A stretch of DNA of 64,000 nucleotides from Rotaria sp. Silwood1 (Eukaryota > Rotifera > Eurotatoria > Philodinida > Philodinidae). How positions within the stretch are numbered: the stretch's first letter is position 1; each line of letters opens with the position of its first letter. The notes beneath the pieces are model-generated. The model worked only from the letters and a program-made list of their open reading frames with translations. It was not told where the DNA came from and did not search any database. Location: the NCBI GenBank assembly GCA_905250075.1, contig CAJNOP010000017.1:2218770-2282769 (forward strand), written 5' to 3'. Shown here in pieces: positions 11,801-25,107 of this stretch. A program made the translations under genes and the position numbers.

Positions 11801-14800
11801 TTATGTTTCGATTCGGAGATTAATTGTAGGATAGAATGAGAAAAGGTTATGTATGAGAATATTTTGTATACGTTCAAGTAAACATTGGCTAATTGTAATA
11901 TGAATTTGATTTTGATTATCACAACGTTCAGTTTTAATTAAACTTTTATCTTTAGTTCTTCCTAATGTAAGATTATAATAATCAAGTCTTTCATAGAATA
12001 ATGGATGTAAACAAATTAGTAATCTTTCATAAAGTCCATTTGGTAGAAAATATGAATTTCCATTAATAATTTTAAGTATATTAATTAGATCTTGATTAAT
12101 AATTTGAGAATCATTTATTTCAATTTGATCAAATGATGGTAAATCTTCAATTGTTATTTGAAAATGTTCTTGAGAATAATTCATATCTTTTTCTTCTAAG
12201 AAATTTTTATTTAACATATTTTCTTGTTCATGATCCATAGCAAGCCATATTTGATATTGTTTAAGCCGTCTTTTTTGTTCACATTGAAGGTTTTCATATG
12301 AACGTTTTTGTTCAAGCAATTTAAAATAATCTTTATAATTCATATCCAATGTTTTTTCATTCATTAACCATGGACAAACAAAATAAGGTGCTGTAAATTC
12401 TCGATCTAAAAATTAATTCGAAAAAAAAGAAAAGAAATTCTTTTAAAAATACTTTTTTTTTTAATTTTATTTTCTTACAATTTGAATTTGATTCATTTAA
12501 ATAACCAAGATATAAATGTTCCATTAGATGACAAAAATCAATAATATTTCGTTCAATTAATTTAATATTATTATCATTTAATTCATAAAATAAAACATTA
12601 AGCATATTCCATGTATATTCACCACGTGTTAATAAACGTTGTCGATCAATATTAAATAAATCTTGTGTTTGATAATAACCAGAAAAATGAAATACCATAT
12701 TATCATCATAATTTAACCATTCATTAATATGAGGACGAAATATAGTACGACATAAAATATTATTTAATAAATAATAAGGTTTAACAAGAATTGTTTTTGG
12801 AGAATTTTGTTCAAAACAAAGAATATCGCCGGTTATTTTTAAATAATCAAGACATTCATCAAATGTCATTTGATTTATTTCTTGTTCAATTGATTCATTT
12901 TTTTCATTATCAAATAAGACTGATAATGATTGATTTTGTTGTTGTTGTTGTTGTTGAAAACGTATTAAACAAGTATCATAATCGATTATTAAAGAATCTG
13001 ATTTAATAAATCCTAAACGTCGTTTAAGAACTTGACGTTTTCCTTTATGATGTATAATATTCCATTGTTCGGCAATTATTTCTAATATTTCAATAAATCT
13101 ATCTGATGTTTCTTCTTTATCTAAATAAATTGGTTCAGAAAAAAATTCTGAATATAAATTAATATTTTTTCGTTGATTTTCTTCATCAGTTAAAAACATA
13201 TTAATTTTTGAATGAATTTCATCAAGAAGTTGTTGTTGATGATCATTTGATCTTACTTGATTATTCATTATTAATCCAACAATTGCAATTGATGCTTGTT
13301 GACAATGATCAGATATAGATTCAATATAACGAAATATATGACTATATAACCAATCATGTGTTAATAAAGAATCATAATCAATTATTGATATATGATTTTC
13401 ATTGCTAGAATTTAGAAAAAAAAAAGGGAATTTCTAAGAAATCTAATTAATTTTGAATTTATCATTTATATATAGACTCATGGAAAGAAATAATTATACA
13501 GAGTCAGCTATGAGTAGCTATTTGATAGAAAAAATTGAATACCCTTATTTCATTTCAATTGAATGAATTGACTTTTATATCTATGATAAAAGATTATTTA
13601 AAGTTTTCTTGTTTTAATAAGAGAAACATGAATAAAAACTTCTTTGAGGTTTTACTATTGATTTCTGTAAGAAAATCTTAAATGATGTGAATTTTAAAAG
13701 AAGTTATGTACATAGATGACAATTTAAAATTGTAGGACATATTCTTCTTATGTACGAGACACATTGAACTAGAAACATTTTTGTATAATTAAGAAACGAA
13801 GTTAGCCAATTTGTGTAGAATATGAGGAATTTTCCTTATTGTAACTAGTAATAATAGCTCAAAGCAATTTTTGTTTATACTTCTCTTATTAAGAAAAACG
13901 TGGAATGATCCTCTATTATCGATATGAAAATCAGTCCAAGTTGATTGTAATGAAATGGAGATATTCAATTTTTCTATCATTTAGTTACTTATGGTCTACC
14001 CTGTATATTTACAGATAAATATTCTGATAGAGCTTGGCATTGTCTTAAATTTTATTGTTTGAATACTTATTCAATTACAGCGCAGATGCATTTAATGGAC
14101 GAGAATCATAATTCGTTATATATTATCTTTTTTTTCAAGTTATTATTATCAAAGGAATAAAATTTTGTGAAATACAACTTAAAAGAAGTGTTAAAGTATA
14201 TATCGAGAGTAGAACTTTGCATTCGCAACATACTGTGACACACTTGGTTGATATACGATCAAAGATCGTGTATCAATAACATCTTGTTGTAATATATGAG
14301 CGATTTCTTTATTGCATTTATCTAGGATTAACTAAAAAAATGGTGAGGTAATGTCTCGTAAAATAAATCCAATAAAACCATCTACTTGTGATTAGTGAAA
14401 GCAGCTATAGTGTGTTTCACATTTTATTCCTGTAGACATTGCACTTACACCTTTTAATCAATTATATTATACTATCAACGGCAAAACACTTGCGAATCGT
14501 ATTTTTGATGAATGCTTCCATCGATAGTCAACCGCAAAAAACACAAGGGTCTTAGGAAATTTTTTTGTCTGTAGAATTGTGTAGAGCTTGTTGCGTTGAT
14601 CATTTTGATCCTAGCACCATGATTTATTGAGTAGGTTTGACTATTGTTTGCACTAAGATCATCAGTGCAACAAACCTTACAAAGTTCTACAGATGAAAAA
14701 ATGTTCAGAGAACTTTCTATTTTTCGGGATTAGTCACCTATAGAAATATCCATCAAGATTACGATTCATTCCTTTTTTACTTCAAGTTCAGTATTGCTAT

Positions 14801-17800
14801 GCAATAGGTTTTACAAAAAGGTGATTGTATATACTAGCAGATTTGGGAATTCTCTATTGCTCTAAACTTCTGAAATAACAGAGGAAGCAAAGAAACAGTT
14901 GAAACATATAATTTTTCACAGTTTGGTAACGACTATGTCTAGGTCATACTTACATTATTCATTAGAATATAAATATAAGATAAGGCAAAACTATATAGAA
15001 TGATAGAGAACTTCAAGATCTATCAGAATATATTTCTGAAGTGATGATAAATTTAAAAAGTGATTAGAGAAGAGAGCAACAACATTTCGTATATGTTAAC
15101 CAGCTTCCATTTCAAAGTTCAGATTAAAGAATGTCTTCAATATTTTTTCAGATCCGAACTAGAATTATATCTGTCGACCTCTGAAAGTCAGTTCGTGAGT
15201 GGGAATATGGCAATTAAAGTATCTTCATTGTAATTGGTTTATTTTCTAACCATTAGCGTGCAATTCAAAATGTAAATAGGTAGGATCATAGAAAACTTCT
15301 AGCTCTTGTGCAATATATATATGTATATAGACATACTCATTCATATTTTCTAAACTTGTTGCAGCTTGAACAATATTTGAAAGTATAGTTAAATTAACTG
15401 GTAAAATAAATAAAGCATTTGAATCATAAATTAATGGATACAGTATTTCAAAATTTGGTTCATATGTTACATCAAATATTGTGCAATAAAAATTATTTTT
15501 TGTGATTATTGTTGATTTATACATAAAATTTTCAAATAATTCATTTGAACGATATGTTTTAAGTGGCGGAGGATTAGTTCGTTTGATTTTTAATGTATGA
15601 TTAAGATCATTATCATTAGTAGTTGATATACGATTTTCAATCCATTGATCAGTTAATATTGATGATGTAGCGTCACTTAATCGTTTTTGTTTTTGTACTT
15701 CTTGTTCATTTAATTTTAATTGATTTTCTTGAAAACTTGATACATACATATCAAGAATTTTTTGGTTATTAGAAATAACTTTATGATTATTAAGAATTTT
15801 TATTATTAAAGCTGTTTTACCAACATTTTTTGGTCCAATTAATATTAATTTAAGATGATAAAAATGATTTAAAAGACTTTTTTCTTTTGTTTCGATATAA
15901 TCAAATAGCGTTTTAATGAATGCTGATTTCCATATATAACTTGGGGGATCTTTTATTGGATTTCCTAATAGATGAAGACCAATACGTTGAAAATTTTCAT
16001 CAATAATATTCATTGATTTAAGACCTTTCATATGACGAATCGATAATGGAAGATTTTCTATTTGATTATATCGTAAATCAAGTGTTTCTAATTGTTCTAA
16101 ATTACATAATTCATTTGGTATTATTTCTAGATTATTATACGATAAATCAAGTGTTAATAATGATCGATTTTGAGAAAATCCATTTTCAATTGTATTTATT
16201 TGATTATGATTAACAATTAAATTTTTTAATGTGGATAAGTGAGCAATATGAGATGGTAAAGTTGTAAGATTATTTTGTGATAAAATAAGTGTTTTCAATC
16301 GTTCGATTTTGATGCAATATTCTGGTATAGTTTGAAGACGATTATTTGACATATCAAGTATTCTTAATTGTTCCATTGTACATAATGATTCTGGTATATC
16401 AAAAAATGAATTATTTGATAAATATAATTCATTAAGATTAAATAATGTATGTTGATTTGGTATTGAATTTAATTTTGTTGTATTTAAATCTAATACTTGT
16501 AAACCTTCAAGTTCAAATATGACTTGTGGTATATGTTCTGAATGTATTTTTCCTTCATCAATTAATTGTATCATATAATTATCAAGTAATTTATAAAATG
16601 TTTGATAATTTATTTTAAATTCATATAATTGACGACATTCAACAAGTGTTTCAGGTAAATTATCTATAGGATTACTGGTTAAATCAATTGTTTTAAGTTT
16701 TTCACAAAAACCTATTTCAGGCGGAAGTGTATCAAGATCCATTTGAGATAAACGAAGATGCCGAAGATTAATTAAATTACCTACAATTAATTATATGAAG
16801 ATGACACAATCGATATCGACTACAAGTCAGTTGCCTAGACATCACTTCCGGGTTTTTGACTCGTGTATTTACCTACAGAGATGCGAAAAAAATTTTCAAA
16901 CTTTCCTTTTTTTTTCAGTAATTAAGAATATCAAATTGATCATGCTGATTATGGATATCTGTATTGCAATTTTATGGATTATAATGCTGAATATTATTAT
17001 CGAGTTTGGTCTATATCCGTATTTGATAGACTAACCCCTGAAACACTATTCTTTTTATGAAATTTTCAAGACTCTATCAGAATCTGGACGACTACAGATC
17101 ATTAGAAACATTTCACAGTTCATAATAACGAAAGACAAGCAGGATTAGTGTAAGATAAATATGATTGTCTCTTTTGCCTAGGCTCTTAGTGCACTGAATA
17201 TTTTTGAGTCAGCATCATGGGAAAAATTCTGATATAAGAACAAAAATGCCCTACTTTCTTCACTATTGTTTCACTTTTTTGCCTTCTAATCAGCATAATG
17301 CAATTTTTTTCTTTTGTTTATATATGCTGTAAATACGTATAAATACTGTAATCATAATCTATCAATGTTGTAGTCATAAAAGATTCTTCGTTGCTGAGAT
17401 ATGAGTTAGTTAAGCAAGACAATGAGATCTTTTCATAGAAGCATTTCGAGGTCAAAATTTGCACTTTGAATTTCTCTCGATATATTAATTATAAAGCGCA
17501 GTGAAATAATAATAATTTTGAAAAGGAAGGCATATAAGTTTCAATTTTCGTAGTGTTCTTCTGATTATAACATATACTAATTACCATCGTACATTTAATC
17601 GCAAAATCGTTTTATCATTTGTCAGAGTTTCCTCACAACTATGTTAAGAAAAATAGTTTTTGTGACAGATATCAATTTACATCACCTGTATGTGTTTGCA
17701 GCACGAATGAGCAAAAGAAAAGAATTGCATTACGCTGATTAGAAGACGAAAAAGTACATCAACAATAAAGGAAATAAGGCATTTTTGCTGTGATTTCTAT

Positions 17801-19061
17801 TCAAAACCTGTTCAGTGCACTAAGAGCACTGGATAGAGCGATGCCTATGTTTATTTCACTCTAATCCTGCTCGTATTTCATTATTATGAAGTGTGAAATG
17901 TTTTTAATGATCTTTATCAGTTCGAATTCTGGTAGAGTCTTGAAAGTTGCATAGTAGAAATGCTCTTTTAGAGATTATTTTATAAAGTAAGGATATAAGG
18001 CCAAATTTGACTACTTAAAAAAACTGTAAATTTTGAAAATATTTTTCGAATCCTGCTAGAAGAGCACTAAGATAAAAAACTCAGAAGTGATTTCAAAGAA
18101 ATTGACCATGTCAGATTTGTATTTCATATTGATCTTATCATTATACAATTATTTCTTGAAAATATTTTTATTCTAAAAAGTGGCTTTAACATCTGTCATC
18201 TTTTCTTTCAATATTTAACTCACCAATTTCACCTACAATATAACTAATTTTATTTCGACTTAAATCAAGTGTTTGTAGACTAATAGTATTCCAAACAGCA
18301 GCAGGAATATGTTTTAATGTACATTCAGCCATAATTAATGTATGAAGATTTCGTAAATAACGAAATTCACGTGGTAAACAAAAATAATCATCGAGACCAT
18401 TTTTTACACGTAATGGATTTCTTGATATATCAAGATATTCAAGATTGATTAGAGAACGTATACCTGTTGGTAAACCTGATAGATTATTATTTGATAAAAT
18501 TAAACAACGAAGACTAACAACTAGAAATGAAATGAAATGAAAATTAAATTCAAGAAAAAACAAAAAAAGAAGATTATACATACGTTCCAAGATTTCTGCT
18601 GGTACTGTCGAAAGACCGCGAGAAGACAGATCTTGTCTTTCAGAATCATTAGCTTGTGATGTCTGTTTATTTTCTGTATCACTAGTACTTATTGAAGTTT
18701 TCTTTCGTTTTGAACCTCCTTTACGATTCGGTGATGGTGATTTAGATTTTGATGATGGTGATTTGGATTTCGACGATGATGATGTTGGTGTTTTAACATT
18801 TGATCGTTGTTTTTTTGAGGTGTTGGATTTTGATGATGGTGGATTTGTTGATCGACTACTTGGTGAAGTGTCAGAACGTTTTGTTGATTTTATTTCTCGT
18901 GTATTTCTTTTCGATGCTTGCGATGCAGTTTTTTCACGTTGTTTGTCTTCATCATGTGTACCTGTATTTGATGGTGTTCGATGTGATCGAGAAGATGATC
19001 GGCTTTTTGCTCGTTGTTGTTCACCAGGTGACAAACTTGCTTGACGATTGCTACTAGACAT
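11801..19061 (-). CDS. Roco protein: LRR-Roc-COR without kinase
   Basis: Large Roco-family protein of 1249 residues. Exons are 19061-18584, 18520-18224, 16780-15337, 13404-12479 and 12405-11801; all joins keep one frame. Order: a Ser/Lys/Arg-rich disordered N-terminus (1 to about 135), leucine-rich repeats (about 140-535), a Roc domain with a P-loop GPKNVGKT at 574-581, and a COR domain whose core includes PYFVCPWL and PNGLYERLL. A polyglutamine tract lies in the COR exon. The protein stops after COR, so it resembles MFHAS1-like Roco proteins rather than LRRK kinases. The Roc domain is unusual. The DxxG switch reads DVTY (695-698), the usual THxD base-binding motif is replaced around 783-788 (GLIMNN), and about 110 residues separate the P-loop from the switch. 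It may bind nucleotide poorly or not hydrolyse it. The long introns (18223-16781 and 15336-13405) each contain an inverted repeat. Function unknown; family call firm. Confidence 0.9.
14488..14772. repeat. Inverted repeat inside a Roco intron
   Basis: Arms at about 14488-14617 and 14646-14772 are imperfect reverse complements around a loop of about 28 nt. It lies in the 1.9-kb intron 15336-13405, whose remainder shows nothing coding. It could be an old foldback or MITE-like insertion. Arm limits are approximate. Confidence 0.6.
17045..17965. repeat. Decayed foldback element in a Roco intron
   Basis: Outer arms at about 17045-17345 and 17685-17965 are reverse complements with many substitutions and small indels. 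For example, the stretch around 17090 (AACATTTCACAGTTCATAAT) pairs with one near 17885. The middle, about 340 bp, has no coding capacity. It accounts for most of the 1443-bp intron 18223-16781. The divergence of the arms suggests it is old. Confidence 0.65.
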
Positions 19062-19402
19062 ATTTGGTTGCGTTTGAATGAAGAAAAGAAAAAGAAAAAG
19101 CAAAGCCTGTTGTCAGAGCCGTCATTTTCTGTTGTTTTAATTATTTGCTTACCGACACGTTTGTTTGAAGGTGACGTGACTTTTTTTTGGTTTTTTTTTG
19201 CATCGTCTGTTGCTCTTTTTTTTGCTACTTATATCAAACGTGAAACCATACAAATACAAAAGAGATTGAAATTCACCGGTAAACACATACGTAAATGAAA
19301 TCACATTGAACCATAGTTCCTTAAATTCTTATCTCTTAGCAATACTTTATATTTGTTGAAATATTGTAGATCTCTTTCATTTATAGCTTATCGTATTTTT
19401 TT
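19062..19402. promoter_or_regulatory. Divergent intergenic region, Roco and array gene 1
   Basis: Only 341 bp separate the Roco ATG (minus) from the array gene 1 ATG (plus), so both promoters must lie here or overlap. Positions 19107-19159 match the upstream block shared with other array genes. A TTTATAG acceptor ends at 19386, 16 nt before the plus-strand ATG. Confidence 0.5.
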
Positions 19403-20203
19403 ATGACAGGATATTACTACTTTAGTAGTTCACAGTATTATTACGATATTGAAACATTTTTTTTTAATTATCAACGTGAATTGGAACAGCAAAAACGGAA
19501 CGCAGAAGAAGAGATTCATAATTGGGGTAAAACGCTTGTTTCTCAAATCAATGAACATGTAGCAGACCAAAAACAATGTCTTCAATTGTACTATAACGAT
19601 CAACTACGTAGCTTGAATGAGAAACAGAACGAAACCCATAGTATAGCACGCGCATTTTACCAAAACAACGATTTTGAACAAATTCAGGATCTACTGAGAC
19701 AATGTAAAACTTTGAAAACCGCACTGTTGGTCGCGTTCGATTACGAAAATCAGCCGCTTCCATTTATACACTGTATGACCCAAGAACAACTAGAGCAAAA
19801 AAAGAAACAAGAGTTTAACAAGACTAAGACTGCAAATAGCACGTTTGAAACACAATCAGCGTCCAGTAACCACCGGGTCGCTGGCAAAACTACAGATTCA
19901 CACACGGGCTCATCACACGATCAGACAAACGCGAGTGGGCAACCACCTAAGTGAGTGTTTCTGTTATAGGGCCTGTTTCACGTATAATTTTTGTTCTTGT
20001 TTCTTTCAAGTGGATCTTCATCAACATCAAAATATGCATCTAAACATAATCGTTCAACGAGTGATAATGCTAGTCAGAATGATCAGGCTACAGGCGGTAA
20101 AGCCTCAGAGGAGAAATGTCCGGTGTGTTTCATGATATATCCACTAGACATGATAGAGAATGATCGACGTCAACATATCCAGGAACATTTTAACGATAAT
20201 TGA
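19403..20203 (+). CDS. Coiled-coil/UBZ1-like finger protein, array gene 1
   Basis: Exons 19403-19950 and 20011-20203, 246 residues. After a Tyr-rich N-terminus, residues of about 15-130 form a coiled-coil-like block. It carries the family signatures: a Q-x-Q/K pair, a conserved Trp (HNWGKTL), QINEHV, and LLRQCKTLKTAL. A hydrophilic Ser/Thr/Asn/Gly-rich linker carries the single phase-2 intron. The protein ends with KCPVCFMIYP...HIQEHF, with Cys219, Cys222, His238 and His242 as likely zinc ligands. The C-x2-C-x15-H-x3-H spacing is that of UBZ1 fingers in TAX1BP1 and CALCOCO2, which bind ubiquitin. The ATG lies 16 nt after a splice acceptor, as in all its paralogues. No catalytic domain, signal peptide or membrane segment is visible, so it is probably a cytosolic adaptor. 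This is the most divergent intact member in the coil. Biological role unknown. Confidence 0.85.
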
Positions 20204-22081
20204 CGAAGTAAAAGACAAAGTTTCTAATGAAAATTCATTTTTTTCCAATGCTTGCTATTTTTTTTAATGCTATAAAATGTGTATTCAGTTGATCTCTTTT
20301 TTTTTAAATAAGTTTATACCATGCTACAACGATGATAAGCAATAGCTCTTTAAAGTATCAAAATTATTTTATTTATTTCCTAATACAATTATTAATAAAC
20401 AAGAGAGAAGTATGTTCTTGTTTTAGACAAAAGACAGATGCTTCACATCCAAAAACAGAACAATATACAGATGATGTTCATTTAACCATCAAAAAATTTA
20501 TCATTGGTATTTTATTGAATTTATTCAGTATACGTATAGTCGTTATTAAAATTAATTTTGACGACTGTTCTTATCGTTTATTTTGATAATCAAACATTAG
20601 TTAAGCCAATCAAATAAATGCATAATATGTGTTAGTTATTCATCACTAGTCCAGGAAAAATATCAGTGTAAGTGTAGATGAATGAAGTATTGCCTTGACA
20701 GAATCATATTTTCTTCTACTTTATTTTCTCTGATAATTCAGTATTCATCTAACATCAGAGATATGCACAATATTCATTTATTATTTAACGAAGTTTTTTT
20801 TACAGATACTAGTTTGAAAAGTAGATATTTTTTTTTGATTTAATCTCAAATATTTTATTTTTTCACTTGAGTGCTCATTCAATTATTTTTCGAATTCAAT
20901 TTGTTAACGATTTCTAAGAAAGTACAATTTTCACTTGCATTTAAGTAGATAGTTAGCAGTATGCATATATGGCGTACCTAGAAAATATAGTCTTTTGACA
21001 AGTTGTAGTCCTAAGAAATGTGTAGTAGAATAATTACTATACTTATCTTTCAAAGTATACTGTCTAAATTGTCTAAAATTTCGTTTCTTTTTAGGATTGC
21101 TTTATGACAACACATCCATGTTATGAAAGTATATGTATCTTATAGAAATATTTTGGTTTTCTCGGTATCTTTATTTTTTTTCCAATATTTTTCTTTAGTT
21201 GGAAGTATTATACTACATCTAAATTGTATATTTCTATATTGACAACACTATTTTGAAATATCAACGAAAACATTACAAATTTGACAGAGTTGCCTCCATA
21301 GAAAATAAATATTTCTTCGACCTGTGTTCTTTTCTATTTGGATGTTTTTGCTTGGTATTTACTAAGCAATCACTCAGAATATTGAAAATAACGATCAACA
21401 TAATGACTTAAGCATCAAAATTGGTTTCATTCAAACTCTATTATTATTGATCAAATAGATTCATTGCTGTATATATATATGCGTCTTTGAAGAGATTCTA
21501 TTGTAAAAAGATTGCTTATATGATATGAAAGTATACTTATTCTTTATCTTTACATAAGATATATTTTACTTGATGATAACGAGAATTTGACATATTTCCT
21601 GAACTTTTCGTTCTTGAAAAGCTACTTGAAGGGTTAATGCAGATGTTTGGACGATATGTTTCGATGTTTTTTCGGTATTGTTTAATCCAGTCTACGTGCT
21701 CATGTATTAATGTTGATGATTCATATAATTGAGGATTGATTGTGTTTTAGTTCGTTATTATTTTTATTAGGAAACAAATTTGCTCCATAATTAATGTTAA
21801 ACATAATGTATGCATATATATATAGCGAAACAGATGAAATAAAAAATGAGCAGAACTACAAGCATCCTATTAGTTAATATTGTTCTTTCTTTTTTTATGA
21901 TTCAAAAAGAAAAAATATCCAATTGATTGAAATGCATATGCATCACATGAAAAATAATTAATGCATTCAACAAATACATTCTTAGGTTTTTTCTTCAGAA
22001 GTTTTTTTTTTTTTTTTTTATAAATGAATATCTATTGTGAACAATTTTAGATTATTATTATTGATATTTATTGGCTGTTTA
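20204..22081. other. Intergenic between array genes 1 and 2
   Basis: About 1.9 kb of AT-rich DNA. A frame at 20332-20586 is unrecognised. A TTTTAG acceptor at 22049-22050 precedes array gene 2. Confidence 0.45.
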
Positions 22082-22866
22082 ATGTCGAGATTTTCACTGC
22101 TCGGTTTTACATTTCTGAAGACCCAACCAGAAAAAGAAATAAATGCATTATTTCAACATTATGAGAAGGCTTTGTCTGATCAGAAATCAAAGATGTTGAA
22201 TGAGCTCAATGAATGGAAAGAAATGTTTATTGAGAAAATTCGTCGATATGTTTCTAAGCAAATTGATGGTCTCGAGCAAGAGTATGACAATGAAATACTT
22301 TATTTGAAACAACAATATAAGCTATTTATTGATGAACTATATATACGCGAGGAGGTGAAAACGGCTGAGCAAATTGATCAATTACTTGATCGTTGTAAGG
22401 CTTTGAAATTTGAATTAGCCGCATTGGAATATACTGAACGATCTGTTGAATTGCTTCGAGTAACACAACGAGAATCAGTAAATATTAAGCTAGATGGCTT
22501 CCAAATTATTGAACGTAGAAACAAGAGCTCGACACAAAATGCATCAGTAGATGATAAGTACGAAGAAGACTCATATTCGACAGCGACATTTGCAGATGCT
22601 CAACAACCAGAGTAACTTTATATGTGAATGAATTTATCTGTGATATGAAGACTAATTTCTTTTTTTTTTGTAGCACAAAACCATCGACGACGAATCTTGT
22701 AAACGTGTACAAACCTCCGTCGAATAATGACAATGATCAGAATATTTCTGATGCGAGAGTTTCTGACTTGCTTGAAAAATGTCCTACATGTTTTATGATA
22801 TTTCCACAAAATATGGCATCAGTTGATCGATCTCAGCACGTTCAAGAACATTTTATGGATGATTAA
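22082..22866 (+). CDS. Coiled-coil/UBZ1-like finger protein, array gene 2
   Basis: Exons 22082-22611 and 22674-22866, 240 residues. The coil block begins at EINALFQHYEKALSDQKSK, keeps the conserved Trp (LNEWKEMF) and ends in LLDRCKALKFELAAL. The linker is acidic and Ser/Thr-rich. The finger has Cys213, Cys216, His232 and His236 (KCPTCFMIFP...HVQEHF). The second exon is 193 nt, the same length as in gene 1, and the intron is phase 2. The ATG at 22082 is chosen because the sequence before 22051 is intron-like (TTTTAG acceptor). This gene is the closest visible relative of the dead copy at 42.0-42.6 kb; even the 31-nt leader between acceptor and ATG is recognisable in both. Confidence 0.87.
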
Positions 22867-23849
22867 CAAATAAAAATAATAATGTTTTACTACAGAATGT
22901 TTGTTTTTTTTTTTTCTTTTTTTTCATAATGAAAGAAGTATGAATTCATATTGCATTCAGTTTTCGGATAAATAAATTAAATCCAAAACACGTTCTTTCT
23001 TAACGGAAAGGTATAGTATTGTGTTGCATAGAAAAAATTTGAATTGAACTAATAATTAGATCATTTTAAGTTTTTAAATAGGAATTTGTTTAATTATTTT
23101 TAACAATCCTGAAATCTCTAATCTTCTTTAATAAGCAATTGAAAAGTATTTCTACTGTATCATCATCATCATCATCACGTATAAAGAAACACAAATGTAC
23201 AAGAATAGAGACGAATATTCACAATGAAAAGAATAGTTGGATTTTTCAATACTTCAATATTTATTGAAACTTTTATGATAGAAAAGATTTTTGATTGATT
23301 ATTTGGTAATATTTATTTTTTGCTTAGCTGCTCGTGGCATATTGATAGTCGTGATTCGACCGATAATCTATGAGAGTTGCGCGATTCAAGTTGTGTCTAC
23401 ATGGTTTCGTTTTCTGTGAATTTTTATGAAGAATCTTAAGCGTAAGCTTTTCATGACACGATATCTTGTTTCTAGTCTTTATGAACAAAAACACAATAAG
23501 AACATTCCTACATAGAATAAAATAATAGAAATATTATAATCTTATCAACAAAATAAACGGAGTGAAATAATCTATTCTCTTTCATATAGTACTACAAAGC
23601 AATAAAAGAAACATTAATTTTTCTAACCAATAACCCTAACTGAAATTTGTTTACTAAAACAAAATATTTAGTAACATTTAAATGAATATCTCATTGTACT
23701 TCAATGATGTTAAAATCTAAATATTGATTGAATGACCTGATTTCACTAAAAGATCACTTTCAGAAAATACTCATTCCACTAATGCTCATGAAACTGGAAA
23801 ACATGATTTTTCTAGCAGGTTTATGAAGAGACAGCTCATGAAAGAAATA
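22867..23849. other. Intergenic after array gene 2
   Basis: AT-rich with a short ATC repeat at about 23157-23176. No gene seen. Confidence 0.45.
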
Positions 23850-25107
23850 AACTCTGATTTTCAACTCATTTCGATGTTCTATAGTAAAGTTAGACTAGAT
23901 CGACTTTTTAACGCTACTTACCGACTTGTTCAGATAGTAGTGATAAATCGTCTTATAAGTGTCTATTAGGATTATACGTCAACAAGTTAAAGCGTTTTTT
24001 CATGTAATGTATCAAAAGATAGAACATGAAAAGCTAAGTAGAGTGAACTCTTTCAAACACTGTATATCATCTATTTAGTGAAGTTATATATGCTAACATG
24101 AGTATTAAAGGTGACATTTTACGGGTGCATAATGGTTAATGTTTCAGTAAATCTGTTGCTATTTTTAAAATAAAATGAAATCAAACTGAATTTTTCTATA
24201 TAATGTATAACCTGGTAAAAAAGTATTGAGAAAAAAGTTTACTTTCAGGACGAAATGTTGTTCACACCTCTTTTCTACGTCGTGATTTTTGATGATTTTT
24301 CGAAGAGTGAAAAAGAAACACATTTTCATCAGTTTTCATTGTCTTGGCGCAACTATAAAGCAAAATACATGTGACATTAAGAGTGACCCTGAGAAACTAT
24401 ATCGAGTCCAATACATTTGAGAGAAGTATTTTTCCTGCGCAAAAATCACCTATGATTCCTTCAGGGCTGTATTTTGCTAAAGATTTTTTCTATGGTTTTC
24501 CAAGAACTAGCATTTCGTCGGAAAAATACTTTTCTAAAATGCATTGAACTCAATATAGTTTCTCACGATGACTCCTGATGTCACATGTATTTTGCTTTAT
24601 AGTTGCGCCAAGACAATGAAAACTGATGAAAATGTGTTTTTTTTTCACTCTTCGAAAAATCATCAAAAATCACGACGCAGAAACGAGGTGTGAACAACAT
24701 TTCGTCCTGAAAGTAAACTTTTTTCTCAATACTTTTTTACCAGGCTATACATTATATAGAAAAATTCAGCTTGATTTCGTTTTATTTTAAAAATAGCAAC
24801 AGATTTACTGTGAAACATTAACCATTATGCACCCGTAAAATGTCACCTTTAATACTCATGTTAGCATATATAACTTCACTAAATAGATGATATGCAGTGT
24901 TTGAAAGAGTTCACTCTACTTAGCTTTTCATGTTCTATCTTTTGATACATCACATGAAAAAACGCTTTAACTGGTTGACGTATAATCCTAATAGACACTT
25001 ATAAGACGATTTATCACTACTATCTGAACAAGTCGGTAAGTAGTGTTAAAAAGTCGATCTAGTCTAACTTTACTATAGAACATCGAAATAAATTGAAAAT
25101 CAGAGTT
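23850..25107. repeat. Large foldback (inverted-repeat) element
   Basis: Two arms, 23850-24435 and 24520-25107, are near-perfect reverse complements over almost 590 bp, separated by about 84 bp. Outer ends read AACTCTGATTTTCAA on the left and its complement on the right. I see no open reading frame of note, so the element cannot move itself. No convincing target-site duplication is visible. It may be a non-autonomous terminal-inverted-repeat transposon or a segmental inverted duplication. A transcript through it would fold into a very long hairpin. The high arm identity suggests it is young or kept alike by gene conversion. Confidence 0.85.

Noticed and set aside
18763-19057. Asp- and Val-rich plus-strand frames
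   Set aside because: Antisense to the low-complexity N-terminus of the Roco protein.
21600-21625. Possible heat-shock-like TTC/GAA units upstream of array gene 2
   Set aside because: Spacing is imperfect and the site is over 400 bp from the start codon; chance is likely in AT-rich DNA.
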